Shown: piece by piece, positions 55,295 through 63,949 of the stretch
How positions within the stretch are numbered: position 1 is the stretch's first letter
How the letters are laid out: each line of letters begins with the position of its first letter
NCBI RefSeq assembly: GCF_947496875.1
Contig: NZ_CANMEH010000010.1
Coordinates: 86,453 to 150,452 of the forward strand
Origin: an uncultured Paracoccus sp.
Lineage (GTDB): Bacteria; Pseudomonadota; Alphaproteobacteria; Rhodobacterales; Rhodobacteraceae
DNA length: 64,000 bases
Direction of reading: 5' to 3'
Translations under genes and position numbers: made by a program
Notes under the pieces: generated by a model
The model's database searches: none
Seen by the model: the letters and a program-made list of their open reading frames with translations, nothing else
What the model was told of the DNA's origin: nothing

Positions 55295-55843
55295 ATGAAC
55301 GAACATGCCGCAAGCCTTCGAGAGCGCCAGGACCCCTTGCGCAAACGATACCGCGACGCGCCCGACGAGGCCCGCATTACCGACCACGCCATCGCCTCCA
55401 GCCCCGGCGCTGATCCGTTCCATGGCAGCGTCGCCGCCGGTGAGGGCGCGCCTTTCGCTTTCGGCATCCACCGAGCGGTTGGCGGCGATCACGACCTGCC
55501 CAATCCGGGCGATCTCCTGTGCGCAGCACTCGCCGCATGCCTCGATTCCACGCTGCGCATGATCGCAGCCCGGATGGCGGTCAATCTCGAAACCTTGGAG
55601 GTAACGGCAACCGCATTTGCAGATGTGCGTGGCTGCCTAATGGTGGATCCATCCATCCCCGCAGGCTTTGAACGCATCGAACTCGAGGTCCGCTTCGGAG
55701 CGGGGACCGGCACCGATCCCGCGCAACTCGAGGCGCTCACCGCCAATGCCGAGCGGTGCTGCGTCGTCCTGCAGACGCTCCGCGCGGGCATTCCCATCAC
55801 GACGAAATTCAGCGCCCCGGCGCTCGACGCCCGCGACGGGTAA
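55295..55843 (+). CDS. OsmC family protein
   Basis: PNPGDLLCAALAACLDSTLRMIAARMAVNLETLEVTATA...AERCCVVLQTLRAGIPITTKF. Confidence 0.9.
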   Translation: MNEHAASLRERQDPLRKRYRDAPDEARITDHAIASSPGADPFHGSVAAGEGAPFAFGIHRAVGGDHDLPNPGDLLCAALAACLDSTLRMIAARMAVNLETLEVTATAFADVRGCLMVDPSIPAGFERIELEVRFGAGTGTDPAQLEALTANAERCCVVLQTLRAGIPITTKFSAPALDARDG

Positions 55844-55959
55844 TCGGTGAAGAACTGCGCTCGCATTTTGTGGTATGCAATTCTCCAGTTCGACTGGCCA
55901 AGGCTCCCTGCCGGGGATCACGACATCGAGGACGTGCGCGCCTGGGCCGGGCTGGGTCG

Positions 55960-56322
55960 ATGACCGGCATTGACCACAACGCGGCGCTTGTCGAGCAGGT
56001 CCGGGCCCTGCTGTCGAACCGGGGCGCGGATGCACCCTGCCTCACCTACCAGGCGCTGGCCGCGGTGCTTGGCCTGACACCCCCCGGCACCATCCAGCGG
56101 ATCGCTGCAGCGCTGGAGCAGACCATGCGCGAGGATGTCGTCGCAGGCCGCCCCATGATCGCGGCGCTGGTCGTCAGCCGTGCGGATGGCCTGCCCCGGC
56201 GCGGTTTTTTTGATCTCGCGGTCGCTCTGGGCCGCTTTCCAGCCGACCCCGGCGGCCATCGGGCGGCGTGGCAGGCGGAATGTGCCGCGGTGCTCGGGCA
56301 GGTGGACGCGGAGGGAACGTGA
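55960..56322 (+). CDS. Small conserved hypothetical protein
   Basis: MTGIDHNAALVEQVRALLSNRGADAPCLTYQALAAVLGLTPPGTIQRIAAALEQTMREDVVAGRPMIAALVVSRADGLPRRGFFDLAVALGRF. Confidence 0.7.
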   Translation: MTGIDHNAALVEQVRALLSNRGADAPCLTYQALAAVLGLTPPGTIQRIAAALEQTMREDVVAGRPMIAALVVSRADGLPRRGFFDLAVALGRFPADPGGHRAAWQAECAAVLGQVDAEGT

Positions 56323-56521
56323 CCTTGGGTACGCGACCCGCGAAGGAGATGACCAGGTCTGGCGAAGGGAACTGGTTTTTGGTTCGCCTGTGCGGCAACG
56401 GTCCAGTTGCGCATACACGCGGCAAACAAACCGATGAACTGTGGCTCTCGTGAAGCGGGGGCCCCCGAGACGTCTCCTCCATACTCGATTGGTTGGAGAC
56501 CCGCTCCGGCAAGGCGCAGGA

Positions 56522-57391
56522 TCATGGCATCTTTCGTCTAGGCACCAGCACCAGTCCGCCCAGACCAGATGCGAAGATCACCGCAAGGCCGAGTAGCGCC
56601 AGCGGTTCTGGCCAGTCTCCGAAGACGAGAAAGCCGATCAGGGTGGCGACGATCAGCTGGAAATAGATCAGTGGCGCGGACACGGTGGCCGGCGTGGTCC
56701 GGTTCACGACCACCAGGAGATAGTTGCCGAAGGCCGAGGCGAGCGAGCTGACGATCAGCAAGGCCCAGATCCGCAGGTCGGCGCTTGCCGGAATGCCGGC
56801 AAGGCCCGCAGGCAGCAGCAGTATCGCCCCGATGACCAGTTGCGAGGCCAGCAGGAAGGCCGGCGGGTGAAAGGGTGCCAGCCAGCGGGTCGCGGTAAGG
56901 TAAGAGCCGTAGAACCCGCCGGCCATCAGCGCGAAGAGCATGCCGGTTCCCATCTCGCCGCCCGGCCGGACCACCAGCAGCACGCCGCCAAATCCCAGCG
57001 CCAGCATCGCCGTGCGCGCCCAGGAGACCCGTTCGCGCAGCAGCAGGGCCGAAAGCGCATAGGCCACGACCGGGCCGATGAAGAACGCGCCGAAGACGTT
57101 TGCGATGGGCTCGGTCCTGAGCGCGGTCATGATCGAGCCGATGCCGCCGACGATCAGTGCCGCCCGCAGGATCAGCCGCCAGTCAAGCAGGTCGCGCAGG
57201 TTGGAGCGCCGCAAGCCCAGCGACCAGGCGAGCAGCAGCGCGGCCAGGACGAAACGCGACCATGCCACGAACAGCGGCCGCACCCCTGCCTCCGTCAGCA
57301 GCTTGCCGGCCGTATCGCCGCAGACGATCGCCGTTGTGGCGAGGGCAACAAGGCCGAGAACCGCCAAGGGCGCAGGGGTGTGCATCCGCAA
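56522..57391 (-). CDS. DMT/EamA family transporter
   Basis: 10-TM profile with two EamA-like halves. Confidence 0.9.
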   Translation of the reverse strand: MRMHTPAPLAVLGLVALATTAIVCGDTAGKLLTEAGVRPLFVAWSRFVLAALLLAWSLGLRRSNLRDLLDWRLILRAALIVGGIGSIMTALRTEPIANVFGAFFIGPVVAYALSALLLRERVSWARTAMLALGFGGVLLVVRPGGEMGTGMLFALMAGGFYGSYLTATRWLAPFHPPAFLLASQLVIGAILLLPAGLAGIPASADLRIWALLIVSSLASAFGNYLLVVVNRTTPATVSAPLIYFQLIVATLIGFLVFGDWPEPLALLGLAVIFASGLGGLVLVPRRKMP

Positions 57392-57422
57392 TTTCCTTTA
57401 GCTGGATGAGCGTGCCCACTTG

Positions 57423-58349
57423 TCAGGGCGCGAGCCCGTTCAGAGCCCCCGCGCCCCATTGCATCTGCAAGCCACCACCCAGCTGAAGGGCCAGAGCGTC
57501 GGCGCTGTTGGTTCCGACATAGAGGACATCGGTCGCGGCCGGCTTTGGGAGCGTGTCGAGCCGCACAGCGAAGACGGCGAGCCGCCCGGCGCAGCCGGAG
57601 GCGTCGTGCAGCCGCCCAGCATCCGCATTGAAGCGGCCCGGCGTCGCAGCATCCACATCGCGCACCCGCTCCACATAGTCGTGATCCGAGGCCGCGCCCG
57701 CCTCAGGATCCACGTCCTCGGGCCGGATCTCACCCTCGTCGAGGCGGCGCAGGATAGTTTCCGGATCGTTGCCGAGCCGCAACCCGAGATTGTTGACGAG
57801 CCGGAGTGTGCCGTCCGCCGCCAGCCGCGCGAACAGCGCGAGTTCGGTGTATGCTGGGCCCCGCTGCACCAGCGCGCCGCCCGGCTGCGCGGAGATGCCG
57901 AGTTCGCGCAGCCCCGCGCAACTATCGTGGTAGATCGCCGTCGCGTTCAGTTGTCTGCCCTGCGGCCGGTAGTCCATGACATCGACCAGGAAGCTGGTGA
58001 TCTCGTGCGTCTTCGCGGCATGCGCGACTGCGCGGGCGGCCCATTTCGGGTCGCCCGCCAGCAGGTCCGGGTAGCCGTGCACCATGGTGCCCGCGCAGGA
58101 GCCCGAGGGCAGCACGACATAGTCGCAGTCCTCGAACGCCGCGACCGTCTGCCGGGCCAGGCGGGCGGTGTCGGCGTCGTCGCCACTGTTGAAGGCGGGC
58201 TGACCGCAGCAAGTCTGCTGACGCGGCACCTCGACGATGCACCCGGCCTCTTCCAGCAACTGGATCGCGGCGAACCCGATTCCGGGGCGGATGGCGTCGA
58301 CGAGGCAGGTGACGAACAGACCCACCCGCGGATTCGGTTTTGCGGACAT
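57423..58349 (-). CDS. Chimeric ORF: LutA-like (Fe-S)-binding protein N-half fused in frame to an internal segment of quinone-dependent D-lactate dehydrogenase (Dld)
   Basis: N-half VGLFVTCLVDAIRPGIGFAAIQLLEEAGCIVEVPRQQTCCGQPAFNSG...YHDSCAGLRELGI; then GGALVQRGPAYTELALFARL...DYVERVRDVDAATPGRFNADAGRLHDASGCAGRLAVFAVRLDTLP...YVGTN. Confidence 0.85.
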   Translation of the reverse strand: MSAKPNPRVGLFVTCLVDAIRPGIGFAAIQLLEEAGCIVEVPRQQTCCGQPAFNSGDDADTARLARQTVAAFEDCDYVVLPSGSCAGTMVHGYPDLLAGDPKWAARAVAHAAKTHEITSFLVDVMDYRPQGRQLNATAIYHDSCAGLRELGISAQPGGALVQRGPAYTELALFARLAADGTLRLVNNLGLRLGNDPETILRRLDEGEIRPEDVDPEAGAASDHDYVERVRDVDAATPGRFNADAGRLHDASGCAGRLAVFAVRLDTLPKPAATDVLYVGTNSADALALQLGGGLQMQWGAGALNGLAP

Positions 58350-58356
58350 ATCGGTC

Positions 58357-59572
58357 TCAGCCCATTACAACGACAGGCGCGCGACCGCGGTTCTGCGCCA
58401 TGAGGAACAGCACCCCGAGCGGCCACAGGACGGCCGCGATCCACCACATGTTGAAGCCTCCAGCCAGGAATGCAAACCCGAGCAGCCCCCCCCTGAACGA
58501 TGTAGTAGGTCATCGGGATCAGAGTCATGCGAATGATCTCGCCCTCGCGGTTCACCAGTCCGACGGTTGCGGACGCAGCCACCACGTTGTGCACGCAGAT
58601 CATGTTGCCCGCCGCGCCGCCAATGGCCTGCAGCGCCACCACGGTGCTCGCGCCCGTCGCGCCCAGCCCGATCTGTTCGGCGGTCGAGAACTGAAACAGC
58701 GAGAACATCATGTTGCTGATGGTGTTCGATCCCGCGACGAACGCGCCCATCGACCCGATCAGAGGTGCGAACATCGGCCAGGCGCTTCCTACCGCGGCCG
58801 AGACGCCTTCGGCCAGGACGATCGGCATGCTGGCCAGTGTGTCCGAGGCCAAGTTGATGAACACCTGCACCATCGGCACGGCAAGCAGCAGGGCAGGCGC
58901 GGCCGAGATCATGTTCGAGCCGGACGAATTCAGCGCCTTGACGTAGTCGCTCCCCCGCATGCCGTGCAGAAAGTAGGTGAAGACCGAAGCGATGATCAGA
59001 ACCGTTCCCGGCAGATACAGGACCTGAACCCGCGCCGTAATCCCGGAGGCAAACATGTCCTCCAGCGCCATCGTCACCCCGGGCGATGTCAGCCACGCCT
59101 TGACGGGCCCAACTGCGCGGGTCAGCACTAGCAGCACAACCACGAGGACATACGGCGCCCACGCCTTGAGCAGGGGCATCAGCCGGTCGCCGGCGCGATG
59201 GTCCTCAAGGTCGTCCAGCTTGCCCACCCAGGCGCCGTCCCACTGGCTGCGCGGGGGGAACTCGAAGACCTCCTTGGGAATGAACAGGCCCCGCTGCGCC
59301 GCCGGAACGACGATCAGCAGCCCGATGATGCCACCGACCAGGGACGGGAACTCCGGACCGAGGAGCCTGGCAATGATGTAGTAGGGGATGGTGAAGGCGA
59401 GCCCGGCGAAGAGCGCGAACTTCCAGATGCGGAAGCCCTCGACGAACGACCGGTTGGCGCCGAAGAAGCGCGTCAGCATGCCCACCAGCAACAGCGGGAT
59501 CAGGAAGCCGATCAGCCCGTGGAAGGTGGCGACCTTGACGGCGATGGTCATCAGATAGGTCACGAAATCCAT
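58357..59572 (-). pseudogene. L-lactate permease (LldP family), 5'-truncated and frameshifted
   Basis: Internal LldP sequence VTYLMTIAVKVATFHGLIGFLIPLLLVGMLTRFFG...FVAGSNTISNMMFSLFQFSTAEQIGLGATGASTVVALQAIGGAAGNMICVHNVVAASATVGL; N-terminal third absent; frameshift at C8 run 58486-58493. Confidence 0.88.
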
Positions 59573-59591
59573 TGGGGCGATCGTCGCTTCG

Positions 59592-60599
59592 GCCAGTGCG
59601 CTGCCGGGGCAGCCCGGCGATCCGGCGCTCCTAGCGGCGGTAGTCGAGGCCGAGAAGATACCTCCGAAGGACGTGGTCAACGTCAACGCACTGACCCGCG
59701 AATACCTGCTGAACTCGACCTTCGAGAAGAAGGCCGCCAGCACGCAGCCGGAATACAAGCGGATGCTGACCGAACTGGAGGTTAAGTTTGGGAAGCTGCC
59801 GATCCGGAAGAAATCGGCCAGGACCCTCCCGTAAAGCCCGCAACCGTCTGTCAGTACTGTCTGCCGTGTTCAGCTACGCCGCGCGCAGGGGGCGCATGGG
59901 ACAACCCGCTGGCCCGGTTCGAGCGCATCAATTCCGGCGACCGATCTGAGATGATCTGGACGGCCTGCGACATTGCTGCGTTTATGGCGGCCGCGCCTCT
60001 GGAACTGCAACAGGTGATGATCCTGGCCCTGCATACCGGCAGCGTTACGGCGACCTGATCCGCCTGCGCTGGTCGGATTATGCCGGAGAAGCGATCAGTC
60101 TCAAGCAGAACAAGACCAAGGCGCGGGTCACGATCCCGTATCGCAGGCGCTGTCGAGGATGCTGGACGGTATGGACCGGCGCGGTCCTTATATCCTGACA
60201 CGCAGCGATGGGCGGCCCTAGTTTACCGAGGGTGATAACAAAGAGCTGGGCAAGCAGTGGTCCGCGCATATGATCGCCTGCGGTCTGCGCCCGGCCGGGT
60301 ATTCGACGCTGCCCAAGGCTAAGAAGGCCGAGCATCTGCGCTTCAGCGACATGCGCGGAATGGCGGTCACGATGCTGTCCGTGGCGGGCTCTAAGGTTCC
60401 GCAGATCGCTTCGATTACAGGGCACACCCTGCAATCAGCGTATCCCCTCCTCGAAGAATATCTGGCGATGACGCCCGCCTTGTCCCAGGTCGCGATCCTC
60501 GTCTTGGAGAACAGTCCAGCAACCGCTTTTGCAAACCAACTGCAAACCGGCCCCCAAGGGGCCGTCCACCCCAAGAGTAAAGTTAAAGGAGACTATTAG
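59592..60599 (+). pseudogene. Tyrosine recombinase/integrase pseudogene
   Basis: Pieces LTREYLLNSTFEKKAASTQPEYKRMLTELEVKFGKLPI; EMIWTACDIAAFMAAAPLELQQVMILALHTG; RYGDLIRLRWSDYAGEAISLKQNKTKARVTIP; HLRFSDMRGMAVTMLSVAGSKVPQIASITGHTLQSAYPLLEEYL; interrupted by frameshifts and TAG at 60219. Confidence 0.85.
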
Positions 60600-60600
60600 G

Positions 60601-61122
60601 ATGGATGGCGGACCCGGAGCGATTCGAACGCCCGACCCCCAGATTCGTAGCCTGACAGCTGCCGTTGAATCGAAAGGAAAAATCCTGCAACCGGCGGTCA
60701 ACTGCGTTGTTTCCAATCAATCGGTTACAAAATCGGTGCAAACCGAAACGGGCTCAGAAAACAAAAACCCCAGTGCGCTGGCGGGCGCAACCGGGGTCGA
60801 TGTTCAAAGCGTCACTCTCTTTGATTATGTTACCCTAACTCGCCTGCAGGCGGCAAGTGCGTTGGCCGGCGCAATCGCGGCCTGTGATTCGGAAGACCGC
60901 ATTCCCTTCTTGGAACTGCTGCTGCAAGAACTGCGCCCTGGCTGGCCGCAGGTGCCGTTTCTCTGCGAACTGGTGGAGGAAGCTGGGTTCTGGGCTGATC
61001 GGGCGAGCCGGGCGGAACTGAAAGCCTACTGCCTCTCCTGCTATCAGCGGATGCGCCCTGACGATCAGGCCGCCTTCCTCGCCTACGTTCATCAGGGGAG
61101 GCGGCGTGATGGGCTTTCATGA
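60601..61122 (+). CDS. Hypothetical protein upstream of RepA-like ATPase; start uncertain (ORF overlaps tRNA fragment)
   Basis: C-terminal part ALAGAIAACDSEDRIPFLELLLQELRPGWPQVPFLCELVEEAGFWADRASRAELKAYCLSCYQRMRPDDQAAFLAYV looks like real protein; overlaps next gene. Confidence 0.6.
   Translation: MDGGPGAIRTPDPQIRSLTAAVESKGKILQPAVNCVVSNQSVTKSVQTETGSENKNPSALAGATGVDVQSVTLFDYVTLTRLQAASALAGAIAACDSEDRIPFLELLLQELRPGWPQVPFLCELVEEAGFWADRASRAELKAYCLSCYQRMRPDDQAAFLAYVHQGRRRDGLS
60606..60655 (-). repeat. tRNA-Arg-like 3' fragment (candidate att scar)
   Basis: Minus strand ...CAGGCTACGAATCTGGGGGTCGGGCGTTCGAATCGCTCCGGGTCCGCCA: ACG anticodon loop, T-arm and CCA, but no matching 5' acceptor GGACCCG at expected distance. 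Confidence 0.65.
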
Positions 61123-62563
61123 AATGGGCGCGCTGGACGCCCGCCACCGCGCGGAACACGGCTACGACCCCGCGCGCCATCTGACCGGCCGCGCCGCGGA
61201 GCTCGCGAACGCGCTAATCCCTATGAGCCGGGTTAAGGCGGTGCTGCGGTCCCGCTATCTGGTCAAGGGATGGCTAGATCGCGGGGCCATGTCGGTCGTT
61301 TATGGCGAATCCAACGTGGGCAAGACCTTCTTCGCGCTCGACCTGGCTGCCCATGTGGCGGCCGGGTTGGACTGGCACGACCACCGCGTCCCTTCGGGCG
61401 AGAAATGGGCGGGTCCAGTTCTCTACATCGCCACCGAGGGCGGCACGGGCATCCGCAACCGCCTCGACGCAATGAGGCGCGATAACCCCGAGCTGGGCGG
61501 CGACAACCTGATCCTGCTGCCCGCCGCGCTGGACCTCTGCACGTCCGAGGACAGCCAGTGGGTTGTCGAGATGATCCTGACCAAGCTGCCACAACGCTCG
61601 TCGTTGGTGGTGGTCGACACTTTGGCGCGGACGATGGGCAACGGTGACGAGAACACCGCCAAGGACATGGGTCAGTTCGTCCGCAGTATCGATCTGCTGC
61701 GCGAGGAAACCGGCGCACATGTCATGGTCATCCATCACAGCGGCAAGGATGCCAGCCGAGGCGCGCGCGGATCAGGCAGCCTGCGCGCGGCGGCGGATAC
61801 CGAGATCGAACTGAAGCGCAGTGATGTCGTCATCGTGGCAGAGGCCAAGAAGCAGCGGGACATGTCCTGCGACGGCGTGTTCGCCTACCGGCTCAAGAGC
61901 GTGTTTCTCGGGATCGATGACGACGGTGATCCTGTGTCATCTGCGGTTGTGGAGCCTGCCGATCCGGTCAGCCGCAAGGCAAAAGCCAAACTTACGGGAA
62001 CCGACAAGATCGGCATGCATGCGCTTTCCGACGCACTGGCGCAGCATGGCGAGGTCAGGACCGGCGACATGTTCCCGCGTTACCGCCAATGCGTTCCCAT
62101 TGAACGGTGGCATGAGTTCTGCGACCGGCACAGCCTTTCCAATGGTGAAGGCGATTCCAGCAAGAGAACGGCTTTCCACAAGCTGAAGAAGCGGCTGCAG
62201 GACAAGAACCTGATCCGCATCGTGGATGGCTTTGTCTGGCGGGTTCAGCCTGAGGACCGTTCCCTGACACGAGGGAACGCCTTCCTCGAGTGTGGGAACG
62301 TCACCCAAGACGCAGCCGCGCAAGGCCAGGGAACGCCTGTCCGGCCGGCAGGTGCTGGCGAGGCAGGCGACCGTTCCCACCGTTCCCAGACCGTTCCCGA
62401 GAACGAGGGGAACGCTGGTCATGCTGCCGTTCCCACCGTTCCCGCGCTCTGTAAGAGCGGGAACAAGGGAACGCTGACCCCGCCGGGCAATGATGATGTC
62501 CGCAATGTTGTGGAGAAGCCTAGCGTCACGGCGAACGTACCTCGCAAGTTGCGACGGCCATAA
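61106..62563 (+). CDS. RepA/RecA-like hexameric AAA family ATPase
   Basis: VVYGESNVGKTFFALDLAAHVAAGLDW; VVVDTLARTMGNGDENTAKDMGQFVRSIDLL; HVMVIHHSGKDASRGARGSGSLRAAADTEIEL. Confidence 0.9.
   Translation: MMGFHEMGALDARHRAEHGYDPARHLTGRAAELANALIPMSRVKAVLRSRYLVKGWLDRGAMSVVYGESNVGKTFFALDLAAHVAAGLDWHDHRVPSGEKWAGPVLYIATEGGTGIRNRLDAMRRDNPELGGDNLILLPAALDLCTSEDSQWVVEMILTKLPQRSSLVVVDTLARTMGNGDENTAKDMGQFVRSIDLLREETGAHVMVIHHSGKDASRGARGSGSLRAAADTEIELKRSDVVIVAEAKKQRDMSCDGVFAYRLKSVFLGIDDDGDPVSSAVVEPADPVSRKAKAKLTGTDKIGMHALSDALAQHGEVRTGDMFPRYRQCVPIERWHEFCDRHSLSNGEGDSSKRTAFHKLKKRLQDKNLIRIVDGFVWRVQPEDRSLTRGNAFLECGNVTQDAAAQGQGTPVRPAGAGEAGDRSHRSQTVPENEGNAGHAAVPTVPALCKSGNKGTLTPPGNDDVRNVVEKPSVTANVPRKLRRP
62258..62473. 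repeat. Cluster of 11 perfect GGGAACG/CGTTCCC heptamers (5 direct, 6 inverted) plus one near-match
   Basis: GGGAACG at 62273, 62294, 62329, 62408, 62467; CGTTCCC at 62258, 62372, 62381, 62392, 62428, 62437; GGGAACA at 62459. Confidence 0.93.
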
Positions 62564-62605
62564 CCGCCCATACACACTGCTGATCCCTTCATGTGGACCT
62601 GACTT

Positions 62606-62995
62606 ATGGAGTCACTCATGACCAACACTTCCCCTCCCAAACAAATGTCTCCCGAGGATCAGAAGAACCTGATCTGCGGAATCCTCACGGACTTCGCCAC
62701 CGATCCGGACGTGGAGGTTCTTTTCGCTTATCTGCGCCATTGCGGGCTCCCCATCTTAGCCCTGCGATCGGCTGAGGACATCATCCCGGCTTTCCTCGGC
62801 CTCTACCGGCTCCGGACGGGCCAATACGACGTCGACCGGGCCTGCGAGGACCTGAGGTGGTGGCCGCCGATCGCCGCGCGCATTGCCGAGCTCGAAGCGG
62901 AGGCAAGAACGAAACCAAGCGACATGGAGGCGGGTCGCGGAGCCAGCCCGTCGCAAGTAGGTGCAGCAGCGGAGATTTTGCCAGATGATTTGTGA
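62606..62995 (+). CDS. Hypothetical protein (element-borne); start 62606 or 62618
   Basis: ORF with plausible composition, between ATPase and zinc-ribbon genes; overlaps the following CDS. Confidence 0.65.
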   Translation: MESLMTNTSPPKQMSPEDQKNLICGILTDFATDPDVEVLFAYLRHCGLPILALRSAEDIIPAFLGLYRLRTGQYDVDRACEDLRWWPPIAARIAELEAEARTKPSDMEAGRGASPSQVGAAAEILPDDL

Positions 62996-63425
62996 CGGAA
63001 AAGCGCGCATCGACATCCGCCGCCTCCGGTGCGGGGACACCGATGCAATCACCGTATGTGGCATCACGCTGCCCGTCGTCCGGACCCCGTGTCACTTCGG
63101 CGGTACCCGCCACTGGTTTCTCTGCCGCCAGTGTGAGCGCCGCTGCGTTCTGCTTTATGAGGACGGCTACCTTTGCCGGATCTGCGTCAACGGGCGCTAT
63201 CGCTCGGAACTGGCTTCGCCGCGTAAGCGTCAGCTGCTCAAGTCTTTCAAGACCCGCGACCGCCTGGGGCAGACCGGATGGGAGGGTCTTCTCGCACCCT
63301 TTCCCGGAAAGCCCAAGCACATGCACTGGAGCACGTACCTGAAGATCCGCGCGGCGGCCGAGCAGCACGAACTGGGGTTCCTCCAGGATGAGCTCGCTAA
63401 GCTGAAGAAAAGCCGGAATCCATGA
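62985..63425 (+). CDS. Cys-rich putative zinc-ribbon protein
   Basis: RHWFLCRQCERRCVLLYEDGYLCRICVNGRYRSE: two CxxC pairs. Confidence 0.7.
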   Translation: MICDGKARIDIRRLRCGDTDAITVCGITLPVVRTPCHFGGTRHWFLCRQCERRCVLLYEDGYLCRICVNGRYRSELASPRKRQLLKSFKTRDRLGQTGWEGLLAPFPGKPKHMHWSTYLKIRAAAEQHELGFLQDELAKLKKSRNP

Positions 63426-63799
63426 AAGGTGATTGTCGGCCGGTGCATTGGCACAGCCCCTTGTCGGAAAAGAGGACCGGGCAGATGTTCCAAGATTCCT
63501 TCTCCGGCGCCAGACACCCACGTCTCCGGTTATCCCGCCCATCATGCCACGTGCCGCGCGTTTCGCCGCGAAGCCGCAACGACTGGGAATAGGTGGTGCA
63601 GCAGCTGCCAAGCCTGCCACCATGCGGTGGTCGCAGGTGACGACTTCACGGCAGCAGGTGCACAACAGAGGCGTGCCGGTTCCGCAGCAACACAACCCAC
63701 GCGCAGCTGACGTTCCGAAGCTCCGGTGTGCTACAAGGCAGCTATGTCTGCTGCGTGCGCCCCGGGCCGAAACAAATGCGGCTCTGTCATAGCGTATGC

Positions 63800-63949
63800 A
63801 TGACGGCCAAGGCGATGGCGATGGTGATTACGACCCAATGCTGCATTGCCGGTGGCGGTCCCGCCGGCCTCATGCTCGGCTACCTGCTCGCGCGATCAGG
63901 GATCGAGGTGATCGTGCTGGAGAGGGTCACGTCCGTCAAGCTGGTGTAA
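63800..63949 (+). pseudogene. Truncated FAD-dependent monooxygenase N-terminus
   Basis: TTQCCIAGGGPAGLMLGYLLARSGIEVIVLERVTSVKLV*: Rossmann GGGPAG then stop after ~50 aa. Confidence 0.7.

Noticed and set aside
55847-55963. 38-codon GTG ORF (VKNCARILWYAILQFDWPRLPAGDHDIEDVRAWAGLGR) overlapping the start at 55960
   Set aside because: Interesting ATGA-type overlap, but too short and without supporting homology to call a gene
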